Shown: positions 33,321 through 43,111, counted from the stretch's first letter. The stretch: 64,000 bases of DNA from Chionoecetes opilio (GCA_016584305.1 JACEEZ010019773.1:1063869-1127868), one strand, 5' to 3'. Notes: a model not told the origin generated them from the sequence alone. Made by a program: numbers and translations.

Positions 33321-33459
33321 TAAAGGTATCGTCTTCCGAGGGCGAATGACTATTGAGCGCTAAGGCAGGACCGACGCCTCCAGCCCAGCCTCAGCCTCCC
33401 GCAGCCACCCACTCAGGGTTACGACTTACGATCCTTGGGGCCGATGTGCTACTCTGTGT

Positions 33460-33800
33460 ACACTTAACTACATTGCGATGTCATAATTTCATTCTCAACT
33501 ATTTGTATCTTATGATGTTGTAAAAGGAAGTACTTATTTTACTCATCAGTATGTTACGATGTGGTTTTCATTGCACTCCTCATTTGGTATGTTATGATGT
33601 GCGTACTATTCATTGTGCTATACTAACGACTTATTTTACGATGTATTATCTATTGTACTCCTCAGTGTTACGATGCATTACTTACTGTACTCTCACTGTT
33701 ATGATATACTGCTTATCGAACTCTTAATACTGTAACAACATGCGACTCACTGTAACCTCAATGCATTTATGACACATGACGACTTGTTACGTAATTCATA
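33460..33800. repeat. diverged tandem array, (ttacgatgt..tattgtactcctca) type
   Basis: Units of about 35-45 bp share tgttacgatgtg, a catt/tatt block and gtactcctca. Roughly eight diverged copies follow each other. No coding capacity. Confidence 0.65.
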
Positions 33801-33914
33801 TGTCAGTTATGAGTGTAGAAAACAGTTTTTGGGAAGACAGTTTTATGTCACTGAATACTCTAGCGTAGTTTCTGTAAAGCTTCTATGGTTTTTCTTTTTT
33901 AACTGTGTCATTGG

Positions 33915-34829
33915 TTATGGTAAGTTTAGATACCAAACCATTTGATGCCACCGAACGCCTAACTTCTGATCTTTCTATTATTTCTGATTGGGGCAAAGCA
34001 AACCTTGTTTTGTTCAATGCCTAAAAAACCCAATTTCTTCACCTATTTACTCGACAAAACCAACCAGATAACTATCCCCTCTTCTTCAATGACACTCAAC
34101 TGTCTCCTTCTTCTACAATTAACATTCTAGGACTATCCTTTACTAAAAATCTGAACTGGAAATCTCACATCTCATCTCTTGCTAAAACAGCTTCTAAGAA
34201 GTTAGGTGTGCTGTGGCGTCTGCGTCCTTTTTTTTCTCCCTCCCAACTGCTTGCTCTCTACAGGGGCCTTATCCGCCCATGTATGGAGTATGTCTCACAT
34301 GTTTGGGGAGGATCCACTCGTACAGCTCTCCTAAACAGGGTTGAGTCAAAAGCTTTTCGTCTCATCAACTCCTCTCCTCTGACTGACTGTCTTCAATCTT
34401 TAAATCACCGCCGCAATGTTGCTTCTCTTGCTCTCTTCTACCGTTATTTTCATGCTCACTGCTCTTCTGAACTTGCTAACTGCATGCCTCCCCCACTCCC
34501 GCGGCCTCGCTGCACAAGACTTTCTACTCATTCCCATCCCTATTCTGTCCATCTTCCTAATGCAAGAGTTAATCAGTATTTTTACTCTTTCATCCCTTTC
34601 ACTGGTAAACTCTGGAACTCTCTTCCTGTTTCTATTTTTCCACTTTCCTATGACTTAAATCTTTTCAAAAGAAGAGTAACAAGACACCTCCCGAACTAAA
34701 TTGGCCTACCCCTTTGTTTTTATTTTATTATCTTACTGTCTTCTTTATAGGGACTGGCAACTAAGCGGGCTTTGTGTTACCCATTTTTTTTGTGCTCTTG
34801 GCCAGTTCCCTGTGATGTAAAAAAAAAGA
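33915..34829 (+). pseudogene. LINE reverse transcriptase C-terminus with 3' UTR (Jockey-like)
   Basis: One frame from about 33,915 to 34,699 reads DLSIISDWGKANLVLFNA, stop (34,022), ... INILGLSFTKNLNWKSHISS, LAKTASKKLGVLWRLRPFFS, LLALYRGLIRPCMEYVSHVW, NRVESKAFRLINSSPLT, and PLSYDLNLFKRRVTRHLPN. This is the standard thumb and C-terminal region of Jockey/CR1-like LINEs. The 3' UTR (34,700-34,829), with gggactggcaactaagcggg and ttggccagt, recurs at 54,129-54,222 and, inverted, at 45,499-45,586. Heavily 5'-truncated; one stop. Confidence 0.85.
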
Positions 34830-34946
34830 TTTTTTTTTTTTACTTGTATCACATCACTGTGATAAGGATATCCTTATCTTTTTATATATTTTTATTATCT
34901 CCTTGATATGAGTGTTTACCATCGCCCTTAATCATGCGTTGGACTC

Positions 34947-35160
34947 TTAACCCCTTGAGACCCAGAACGTAATTTCCATTGTAATTTGGCTACCATTAGA
35001 ATATTTTTAGTGAATATAAACAATTGTTTTATAGATATGACCTGTTTAGTATCCTTCTCCACTAGCTAATTTGGTTTATTTAGTTACTTTTCGAAATTTT
35101 ATGGTTCAACAACATGATTTTTTTTATAGCAAAGGAAAAATCTGGGCGTGAAGGAGTTAA
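34947..35160. mobile_element. piggyBac-like MITE, copy A
   Basis: The element is bounded by TTAA on both sides. It starts ccccttgagacccaga and ends tctgggcgtgaaggagt, which are imperfect inverted repeats (about 16 bp). A second copy is at 38,634-38,860. TTAA target sites and CCCTT-type ends fit the piggyBac superfamily. No coding capacity. Confidence 0.75.
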
Positions 35161-35514
35161 TCACCAGCTATTACACCTGCCTGACCAAAAAAAAAAATGC
35201 CTTAAGCTGAAATTTCAAATTTATTTTTACAAAGATATTTTCATATTTTTTTGCTATTTTGTTCCTTGTATATATATAAATAGAGTTGTTACAAGCAGAT
35301 CTCCCTCGGCCTTCATCCTTTATCACTGCACACGCGGCTCCCTCATATATATAACTCATGCTTGTCTCGCCTCCCCACGCCACCTGCCAGAGAACAGCTC
35401 AGTTGTTTTCCATCACTCTTACGTCATATTCCTCCTTCTAAATATTGCATTAGCATCCTGAGTTCGTGCCACAACTGACAGATTTACCGACGGAATCATC
35501 TCCGCCTCCGGTGA
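35161..35514. other. no gene recognised
   Basis: The 115-residue plus frame (35,114-35,461) and its minus counterpart have no domain, and the plus frame starts inside the MITE. Confidence 0.45.
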
Positions 35515-35740
35515 CTATGCACGAGGGTAGTGTGTAGTGGGAAAAACTGGTTCACAAATAGCGTGGTAAATTATTGGAATGGACTCAGTAGACAGGTAGT
35601 TAGTGCGGAGTAAATAAGGAGCTTTAAAAGGAGGCCAGATAAATTCATGGATGGGAATGAAAGGTGGATGTAGGTAGTGTTAAGTAACAGGAACTACCTC
35701 GTGTAGGTCTCATAAGTACAGGCACTAATAGCTGTCTAAG
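35515..35740 (+). pseudogene. LINE ORF2 extreme C-terminus and 3' UTR (CR1/L2-like)
   Basis: The plus strand reads GKNWFTNSVVNYWNGLSRQV, VSAE, stop, IRSFKRRPDKFMDGNERWM, stop. This is the typical last block of CR1/L2 LINEs (V.N.WN.LP..V..A.....FK..LD). The following caggaactacctcgtgtagg is its 3' UTR and is also found at 30,058 and 38,861. Confidence 0.7.
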
Positions 35741-35814
35741 CCGTAAAGTGTGTAACGACCGAAATCCTATAGCAATACTTAGCGTAACAAGAAACGAAGA
35801 CGGTGTAGGTCGTG

Positions 35815-35990
35815 TGTTAGTATATGTGGGCAGTATAGTTATGGTTGGGTATAGTATGTGGCAGTATAATGGGTTAGTATATAGTTAGTTATATATATTA
35901 ACTAACTATTAAATATGTTATGCATAGTATGGCAGTATAGTGGGTCAGTATACAGTTAGTTATATATATGGGCAGTGTGTGAGTCGCAAG
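35815..35990. repeat. tandem repeat, (ggcagtatagtgggttagtata) type
   Basis: Three to four diverged units of about 55-65 bp contain tatggcagtatagtgggtcag and agttagttatatata. AT-rich, non-coding. Confidence 0.65.
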
Positions 35991-36200
35991 TCACACACCT
36001 ACCTCGATACAACCTTGCAGACGGGTAATATATCTTCTTCAATGACCCTGAACACTCTCATAAGCCTGCCCTTGACTGAAATATCTCGGCTGGATCTCAT
36101 CTCCTGCTAAACCATATAATGCAATGTTAGGTGTCCTGTGCTGTTTCCATCAATCTGTTTCTCAAATTCACATGCTTGCTCTATACAGGGGCCTCTTATC

Positions 36201-36445
36201 CAGTGGCGTAGCTACGGGGGGGTGGGGGGCATGAGGGGACACGTGCCCCACCAGGCTCGCCCCCCCCCCCATTGACCATGACTGCCGTATTCTGTATAAT
36301 GCTATAATACCCACCACTGATCCGTTCTTAGAATATACCCTTATAGCTACCTACCCTTCTATGTGGCTGCGGCATCAGAGTGGCCCCTGAACTCCGCCTG
36401 TCTAGTGCCTCTCCCCCCATTGATAGATACCTAGCTACGCCACTG
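36201..36445. mobile_element. hAT-like MITE Z, left copy
   Basis: Starts cagtggcgtagctacggggg and ends acctagctacgccactg, a clear terminal inverted repeat of about 16 bases. The interior contains C and G runs and cccttctatgtggc, shared with the right copy at 37,238. The left flank is ctcttatc. Confidence 0.75.
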
Positions 36446-36812
36446 CTAACAAAGCAATTCAGTCCTTTAACAACTCACAAACTAGGTAGTAACAAAAAAA
36501 TCAAAGATGATATTCCTACCCACAATCCTCTGCAACGCTGTTCATGAGTTCGAAGCACTAACGAACCCTATCAATATAAGCGCTTAAAAATATACTACAA
36601 AACTATACTAACACTATTACTAACTCACATTTACTAACATTTATGAGTTAGATAACGTTACAGGTCAATAATTATTGGTTTTGAAGCAGTGTTGAGTTCC
36701 TTGAATAATCCGGTACAAAGGACAGATTGACAGTCGAGAGCGACTCGGCGAGGGGGAAGGACGCGTGTCCAGGCAGCTGGGAGGAGGTTGAGGATGATTT
36801 TTGGCCAAACAT

Positions 36813-36937
36813 CGCTTTATTTTGTTACTTAACACTTCAGAAATATGAAGAAAAGCAACAAAATAAAGCGTTTCTCGCCCTCTCTCTTTCTACTTACTTA
36901 CGCTGCAGAAATATGAAGAAAAGCAAGTAGAGAGAGG
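36813..36937. repeat. two adjacent hairpins with the same loop
   Basis: Hairpin 1 (36,813-36,870) pairs cgctttattttgttactt with aagcaacaaaataaagcg around a loop with cagaaatatgaag. Hairpin 2 (36,879-36,937) pairs cctctctctttctactta with gcaagtagagagagg around a loop with the same cagaaatatgaagaaaagca block. The stems are unrelated in sequence while the loops are almost identical. Confidence 0.8.
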
Positions 36938-36965
36938 AAGGAACAGAGTGAGAGAAATGAGTGGG

Positions 36966-37131
36966 CAGTGGCGGATCTAGGCGCAAATCTCATTGGCCAC
37001 TCCAGATCTGAGTCAGAGGCCAGAAAGCTCAACCATTTTTGTTAATGGCTATACCATGGCCACCCCACATTAGATCTGTATCCAACCTTCAATCTTGGCC
37101 ACCCCAGTCAAAATTCCTGGCGGCGCCACTG
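36966..37131. mobile_element. small hAT-like MITE (cagtggcggatctagg type)
   Basis: Begins cagtggcggatctaggcgc and ends ctggcggcgccactg. Flanking tgagtggg on the left resembles tgagtgtg overlapping the right end, so an 8 bp target duplication is possible but not clean. The interior carries ggccaccccacattag and ggccaccccagtc repeats. Confidence 0.65.
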
Positions 37132-37237
37132 AGTGTGAGAGGAAGGGAGTGGGTAAGAGTTTATTATTCCAACCTGCAAAGTAATGGTTGTTGCCTCGTT
37201 ATTTTTTTACCTTATATAACGTCAGATCGGCTATAAC

Positions 37238-37477
37238 CAGTGACGTAGCTACGGGGATGCACGTCCCCCCCCCCCCATGAAAATCAGGAATCCCCTCAGG
37301 TGCCCACCCCCCCGGCCATGGCTGCCGTAATCTGCTTTGATCGGTGACTGACGATATGCACTGATACCCTTCTATGTGGCATCAGAATGCCCCTGAGCTC
37401 TGCTTGCCACAGTGACCCCATACACAGCTGTGGCTCCCAGGTGTCCCCCCATTGACAGATACCTAGCTACGCCACTG
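37238..37477. mobile_element. hAT-like MITE Z, right copy
   Basis: Same orientation and internal order as 36,201-36,445: cagtgacgtagctacgggg at the start, acccttctatgtggcatcag inside, gacagatacctagctacgcc plus actg at the end. The right flank ctattatc mirrors the left flank ctcttatc of the left copy (7 of 8 bases). Confidence 0.75.
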
Positions 37478-37870
37478 CTATTATCCGCCCTTGAATCGCC
37501 TATTGATCTCCGCCAATACAATTGGGGAGATCTACTCATACAGCCATTTATGAAGACGGGGTGATATCAAAAGCTATTCGCCTCAAGTCCCCTCCTCTAT
37601 ACGTACTGTCATCAATTTTGAAAGCACCGCAGCAATGTTACTGATCTAGTTATCTTTGATTGCTACTGGCATGGTTACTGCTCCTCCGAACTTGCTAATT
37701 GCATTCGTCGCCCCATTCCTCCCGCGGCCTCGCTGCACAAAACTTACAAACTCACTCTCATGCATCCCTACTCTGTCTGTCTATCATGAGTTGTGCAGTA
37801 TCTGAACTTTTTCATACCTTTCACTGGAATACTCTGGAACTTCGCTCATTACTTCATGAAGCATTGGGTT

Positions 37871-38168
37871 GACATATTCATTGTTGTGAATTGAATTTTA
37901 CAGAGGCCCAAGAAGACTACAACAGGCGAAACAATGTTTTAAATTTTTATTTTATCATTTCGCATTTATGGCAACATTCTTTAGCTTGTTATACATGTTC
38001 AAGTGGTTCAGTGTGTGAAAATCACAACTTGGATTGACATACAGACGGGTTCATTGCATCTCCAAAGTTAATTTAACGTTTCTTAGAAAATATATGCCTG
38101 TATACGTATACATATACGTAAATACACACACACACATACCCACACACGGGGTAAGAAAGAGGTCTTAT
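37871..38168. other. no gene recognised
   Basis: AT-rich sequence downstream of the minus-strand gene end. A short CA run lies at 38,123-38,137. Confidence 0.5.
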
Positions 38169-38386
38169 TTACAATGGCGTAACTTTCGTATTCTCCTGTA
38201 TTTCTTTGCTCTCCTTGGTGTTCCGTGCCTTACTCTCCAGCGGGAGCTGCTTCCCCTCCTCCAATGAGTCCTCCGGGGTGAAGGCGGGGTTATCGACGCC
38301 ACCAATAACTTCTATGGGGTTCACTGCTTCAGCTACTTCACTGGGCTTCGAGGTGTGACCCACGGGTTTGCTGGCGGGGCGAGGAC
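38169..38386 (-). CDS. unidentified membrane protein gene, last exon
   Basis: Follows a tatgatgcag acceptor at 38,387 and reads PRPASKPVGHTSKPSEVAEA, VNPIEVIGGVDNPAFTPED, SLEEGKQLPLESKARNTKES, KEIQENTKVTPL, stop (38,171-38,169). This is a hydrophilic, Glu/Lys-rich C-terminal tail that is probably cytosolic. NPAF-type motifs occur in tails of several transporters. It joins in phase (G plus GT, giving Gly) to the exon at 38,507-38,615. I do not recognise the family. Confidence 0.65.
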
Positions 38387-38506
38387 CTGCATCATAGTGT
38401 CAAGGAAAAAAAAGCGGATTCAACAAGGAATGATAATATAATTAATGAATAGTTATACAAAAATTCTTAAGTAGCGTACATAAGGTCAAGTAGGAGTTTA
38501 ACATAC

Positions 38507-38615
38507 CTGGCGAGAGCAGCAGTTTCTCGAGGCCCATGACATGTGACTCTGCCATCAGGGACACCAGCACGGCACACGGCAGCGCCACCACCAGGGCGCC
38601 GACAGTCTCGAGGAT
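38507..38615 (-). CDS. unidentified membrane protein gene, penultimate exon
   Basis: Lies between an acceptor (ccccccag) at 38,616 and a CAG|GTATGT donor at 38,506. It reads ILETVGALVVALPCAVLVSL, then MAESHVMGLEKLLLSP. The first 20 residues form a credible membrane helix. Start phase 0, end phase 1, which matches the last exon. The other frame through this exon (Arg/Gly-rich) is less credible. Together with the last exon it suggests the C-terminal membrane segment and tail of a transporter or receptor. Function not assignable. Confidence 0.65.
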
Positions 38616-38633
38616 CTGGGGGGCACGGCAAAC

Positions 38634-38860
38634 TTAACCCCTTGACTCGAGGCCAAGAACGTAATTTCCATTGTAATTTGGGTACCATTAGACGATTTTT
38701 AGTGAATATAACTTTATATAAGCAATATTTTATAGATATAACCTGTTTAGTATCTTTGTCCGCTAGCTAATTTGGTATATTCAGTTAGTTTTCGTAATTT
38801 TATGGCTAATAACATACGATATTCTATAGCAAAGGAAAGATCTGGGCGTGAAGGGGTTTA
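38634..38860. mobile_element. piggyBac-like MITE, copy B
   Basis: Same family as 34,947-35,160: ttaaccccttgactcgaggc at the start, tctgggcgtgaaggggttta at the end (right target site TTTA, mutated from TTAA). A LINE 3' UTR block (caggaactaccttgtgtagg) follows immediately. It lies in the intron of the minus-strand gene, 18 bases beyond the acceptor. Confidence 0.75.
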
Positions 38861-39329
38861 CAGGAACTACCTTGTGTAGGTCTCACGGCCTCTTGTAGCT
38901 TCCTTACTTTCTGATGTTCTTATGTAACACACCATTGGGGATGAAATAAGACTTCAAAAGCTTTGATTTACAATTGGAAACTTGAACAAAATACAATTAT
39001 TTTTATTTTTTTTATTTTTTTTAAAAGAATAAATTTTGTCTAGACTTTCCCATCACCACACAGTCTAGACACACACACACACACACACACACACCTCACC
39101 TACCTAACCTAACCAACCTACCCCAACCACATAGTCTAGACATACACAGTCTACAGTCAGGGTCGGAACCTTCAGGACTCCGCCGAGAGGGTTCCCTGGG
39201 GATAGCCGGGGCGTGAGGGAAGGACTTCAGGACTCCGCCGAGCGGTGCAACACCTTCAATACCATGACCGACCTCCCCTGACCCCAACCGTGGTCTGTGG
39301 TGTGTTGAGGCGGGTCAGGTCAAGGCAGA
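38861..39329. repeat. LINE 3' UTR scrap, then intronic sequence
   Basis: At 38,861-38,927 caggaactaccttgtgtagg and cctcttgtagcttccttact match the CR1/L2-like 3' UTR at 35,693 and 30,058. The rest has T-rich and CA-rich runs (39,072-39,094) and a locally repeated ggacttcaggactccgccga. No exon found. Confidence 0.5.
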
Positions 39330-40732
39330 TAAGGTCTACACACACCATTCACACCACACAGTGTTCCTTCCTCGGATGAAACACTCACTCACCCGGTGGA
39401 TCCCCTGTTGTACGTGGCATTAGGGTCCCATTACCCCATGATCTAAATAGCAGTCTTATAAACTACTCTTTAGATCATGTGGTACCCTTACTACGTGGCA
39501 TTAGGGTCCCATTACCCCATGATCTAAATAGCAGTCTTATAAACTACTCTTTAGATCATGTGGTACCCTTACTAATGGCACACAGTTCTTATCAAGAGTA
39601 TATTTCCCTGATACGAACTCGGCCTTTAGTGCCTTGGCGGACCCACCTGGTGAGGAAGTGTGCACACAGTCACACACACCATTCATCACACATTCACACA
39701 CACCATTCACACCACACAGTGTCCTTCCTCGGATGAAACACTCACTCACCCGGGCCGGGGTGGATCCCCTGTTGTACGTGGCATTAGGGTCCCATTACCC
39801 CATGATCTAAATAGCAGTCTTATAAACTACTCTTTAGATCATGTGGTACCCTTACTACGTGGCATTAGGGACCCATTACCCCATGATCTAAATAGCAGTC
39901 TTATAAACTACTCTTTAGATCATGTCCCACCTGGTGAGGAAGTGTGCACACAGTCACACACACCATTCATCACACATTCACACACACCATTCACACCACA
40001 CAGTGTCCTTCCGAGGATGAAACACTCACTCACCCGGTCCTGGGTGGATCCCCTGTTGTACGTGGGCATTAGGGTCCCATTACCCCATGATCTAAATAGC
40101 AGTCTTATAAACTATTCTTTAGATCATGTGTTACCCTTACTACGTGGCATTAGGGTCCCATCACCCCATGATCTAAATAGCAGTCTTATAAACTATTCTT
40201 TAGATCATGTGTTACCTTACTACGTGGCATTAGGGTCCCATCACCCCATGATCTAAATAGCAGTCTTATAAACTACTCTTTAGATCATGTGGTACCCTTA
40301 CTAATGGCACACAGTTCTTATCAAGAGTATATTTCCCTGATACGAACTCGGCCTTTAGTGCCTTGGCGGACCCACCTGGTGAGGAAGTGTGCACACAGTC
40401 ACACACACCATTCATCACACAGTCACACACACCATTCACCACACAGTCACACACACCATTCACCACACAGTCACACACACCATTCATCACACATTCACAC
40501 ACACCATTCACCACACAGTGTTCCTTCCTCGGATGAAACACTCACTCACCCGGTGGATCCCCTGTTGTACGTGGCATTAGAGTCCCATTACCCCATGATC
40601 TAAATAGCAGTCTTATAAACTACTCTTTAGAGCATGTGGTACACTTACTAATGGCACACAGTTCTTATCAAGAGTATATTTCCCTGATACGAACTCGGCC
40701 TTTAGTGCCTTGGCGGACCCACCTGGTGAGGA
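39330..40732. repeat. higher-order tandem array within the minus-strand gene
   Basis: Three unit types alternate. Unit A (about 80 bp, eight copies, e.g. 39,410, 39,490, 39,773, 39,856, 40,056, 40,138, 40,219, 40,567) contains the hairpin atgatctaaa / tttagatcat with a 21-base loop. Unit B is CA-rich with caccattcatcacacattc and ends ctcactcacccggtggatcc. Unit C (39,574-39,664, 40,302-40,392, 40,652-40,740, partial at 39,927) holds gatacgaactcggcctttag and ggacccacctggtgagga. Unit C includes the splice-donor end of the exon at 40,733. The His/Thr and Asn/Leu frames are artefacts. Confidence 0.9.
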
Positions 40733-40821
40733 CGTGTGCGTGGTGGTCCCGGGGCTCAAGGTGGCGCCGGGCCGCTCCGCCAGCCCGGCAGACACCGCGG
40801 CCCCCACGACGGTCACCAACT
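40733..40821 (-). CDS. candidate upstream exon of the minus-strand membrane gene
   Basis: An acceptor attttcccag (or the AG two bases on) precedes VTVVGAAVSAGLAERPGATL, SPGTTTHTSSP, which ends at CAG|GTGGGT. GC-rich composition and good splice sites set it off from the AT-rich surroundings. The phase does not join directly to the exon at 38,615, so an exon between them would be needed, or the call is wrong. The donor side is duplicated in the tandem array next to it. Confidence 0.4.
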
Positions 40822-41035
40822 CTGGGAAATGTATCGAAACATTTTCAGATTTCGACTGGAAATCAATACCCTAAAGGGGAAAAATTCATGTTCATGTCTC
40901 AATCTGTTGGTTCGATTACATGTTGTTTGCACTGCAAACATTGCAAAAAATGCAATACATTGTTGCTTCGAATTCGAATGTATGGTATTTTTTTCGCCAG
41001 CTAAATTATACATTATCCCTTCCTCCCTTCAGTTA

Positions 41036-41153
41036 TACACAATTTGTCACCTATAACATATTGGCAGCAAATATTTCATCTCCAAAAGAAAAATAATATA
41101 TAAGAATCTACACATACACATACGTACGAATATATATATATATATATATATTT

Positions 41154-41240
<87 letters not shown>

Positions 41241-41330
41241 GTTCGTATGTGTATGTGTAGATTCTTATATTATTTTTCTTTTGGAGATGAAATATTTGCT
41301 GCCAATATGTTATAGGTGACAAATTGTGTA
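41036..41330. repeat. near-perfect palindrome, about 95 bp arms around (AT)n
   Basis: The left arm from 41,036 (tacacaatttgtcacctata, ..., catacacatacgtacg) and the right arm ending at 41,330 are reverse complements. I see one mismatch (gtacg against gaacg) and one two-base TA indel over about 95 bases. The spacer (about 41,131-41,237) is (AT)n. Such low divergence implies a recent origin. Confidence 0.92.
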
Positions 41331-41343
41331 GCCCCTTGGTTTC

Positions 41344-42556
41344 CGATTGACAGCTATTATGGAGACGCTATCCTTCCCTGCTTTACGGATCTGCCCGCAT
41401 AGGCCTACGACAGTCGGTCCATGGCTTCTCCCAGAAGTGTCCTTCTGCAAAAGCCTTCCGCTCTCAAAAGGGTCTTTACCTCCTCAGGCTGAGCGTGCCC
41501 AGTTTTTAGACCACTTTTGCACACATCAGAGTTCGGTCCCTGTCTTTACTGATGGTTCCAAATCAGACGAAGGAGTTGGATACGGTGTCGTATTCCCATC
41601 GTTTAACAAAGGCGTCAGCCTTCCAAGTGTTTCATCTGTTTTTACGGCTGAAATAAGTGCTATTTTATATGCTCTCATGGCTATTCCTACTCTTCCGGAT
41701 GTCTCTTTTACAATTTTTAGTGATTCTTGTAGTGCTCTTCAATCACTATGTAATTTTAACTCTCCCCATCCGCTGGTCAATGCCATCCTGGAATGGCTTT
41801 ATCTGCTCAAGAGGCGAGGCCGGACTGTCAGCTTTTGTTGGGTACCGGCACATGTAGGTGTTGCCGGTAATGAGGAAGCTGATGCCTTGGCAAAAGCTGC
41901 AGCTAGAAGACCAGCTCTATCACATTTTGCAGTGCCGGCTACGGACCTACGCTCGGCAATCCATAGATCAGTTCACAACAGTTGGCAGGAACGTTGGATT
42001 ACTGTAGGGCAAAATAAACTGCGCACCATCCGCCAAAGTATCGAGGACTGGAGCTACTGCGGTCTCTCCCGGAGATGGGAGACTGCCTTGGCACGATTGC
42101 GTATTGGCCACACTCTATATACTCATGGGTTCCTCATTGAGGGGGGGCCACCCTCCTTACTGTGATGATTGTTTGGTCCCCTTAACTGTGCGGCACTTGC
42201 TGGTCGAGTGTCCTAGTCTTGGGGACCTACGTGTGCAATTTTTGTCCCGGTGTCGCGGGTCGGACGGTGCTTACCGTCTCTCCCTGGCATTGGGAGAGTG
42301 TTTCTCTCCGGGACATGAAGTCCATACCTTTATTGAGAGGGCTGGCCTTCTCAACAAGTTATGATGTTTTTAATATTAACTTATTATTGTTTTTAATGTA
42401 CTCTTGTTCTTTTATGTATTTTGTTATTTTAAATATTTTTATTCTATCTAAAATTTTGTTTTTTAGTTTTACTTTTCATGTATCTTATGTAAGCAGGCGT
42501 CAATAAACCCGCAGTTGCGGCGCCTTAAAACTATAATCAATTATTCAATCAATCAA
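41344..42556 (+). pseudogene. LINE 3' part: RNase H domain and zinc-knuckle tail (I/Jockey-like)
   Basis: The frame at 41,347-42,165 carries a complete RNase H catalytic set: VFTDGSKSDEG (Asp), FTAEISAILYAL (Glu), TIFSDSCSALQS (Asp), and WVPAHVGVAGNEEADALAKA (His and Asp). A one-base shift in a G7 run near 42,138 moves the end into the next frame: PPYCDDCLVPLTVRHLLVEC (a CCHC-like knuckle) and a tail ending NKL, stop (42,362-42,364). An AATAAA at 42,502 and an (AATC)n-like tail at 42,537-42,556 mark the 3' end. The reverse transcriptase is missing, cut at the palindrome. RNase H in a LINE points to the I/R1/LOA group. Confidence 0.88.
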
Positions 42557-42822
42557 TAGACCAAGGAAGAGGATATTTAATTTAATATAAAAAATTGCTG
42601 TAATTACTAATAGTTCTTGATTCCACACAATCATTTCAATATATCAACTTATTCGCAAACTGCGAACTAGTGTCAGAAAACTTAATCATCGTTAAATCAC
42701 AACCGACACCTGCACGGCGAGGTGTTTACCTGCCTTCACTAATTAGCAGTGCCGCAAGGTGGCTATATAAGGACCGGGGTTTGAAAGGTAAATTTATGTT
42801 TAACGTATCTAAGAAGCTACAA

Positions 42823-42897
42823 CACACACACACACACACACACATACACACACACAGACACACACAGAGACACACACACACACACACACACACACAG
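42823..42897. repeat. (CA)n microsatellite abutting a candidate exon
   Basis: CA tract with AGACA interruptions. On the minus strand it is a (GT)n run that begins directly at the end of the candidate exon. Confidence 0.95.
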
Positions 42898-42955
42898 TAC
42901 ATCAGGGCAATCAGCCGCTCAGTTGGCGGCTCCTCAGGTGTGCCATACACATCCC
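42896..42955 (-). CDS. weak candidate exon of the minus-strand membrane gene
   Basis: A cctccctggcag acceptor at 42,956 is followed by DVYGTPEEPPTERLIALMY and then a (GT)n microsatellite, any unit of which could supply the donor. The codon composition looks coding and the acceptor is good, but the exon is only 20 codons and no homology is recognised. Confidence 0.3.
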
Positions 42956-43111
42956 CTGCCAGGGAGGAGGTGAAGGTAAGGTCTTATTTCTCTCGCAAGC
43001 TCGGGCGAGGACACAAATTTATCGTTCCCGTAATTTCAAACTTCCAAACCATCGAGCGATTTCCAGTTACATCAGTACGACCTTCACCCTTTCCAGCCCG
43101 TTATATAGCTA

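Larger units (their letters stand above)
36446..37237. other. 792 bp between the two MITE Z copies
   Basis: No gene. It contains two hairpins sharing one loop sequence (36,813-36,937) and a further hAT-like MITE (36,966-37,131). The LINE sequence on either side does not continue here. Confidence 0.6.
36040..37870 (+). pseudogene. Jockey-like LINE relic split by a composite insertion
   Basis: The left part (36,040-36,200) has ...tgctctatacaggggcctcttatc, and the right part (37,478-37,870) has ttatccgcccttgaatcgcc, tgctcctccgaacttgcta, cccgcggcctcgctgcacaaaac and cctttcactgg. Together they follow the LINE at 34,250-34,620 base for base in order. The insertion point lies inside the codons for the LYRGLIRP motif. 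Frameshifts are frequent, so this copy is older than the one at 33.9 kb. Confidence 0.75.

Noticed and set aside
39660..40256. 198-residue frame with a repeated Asn/Ser/Leu motif
   Set aside because: Product of the tandem array and its hairpin units, not of a gene.
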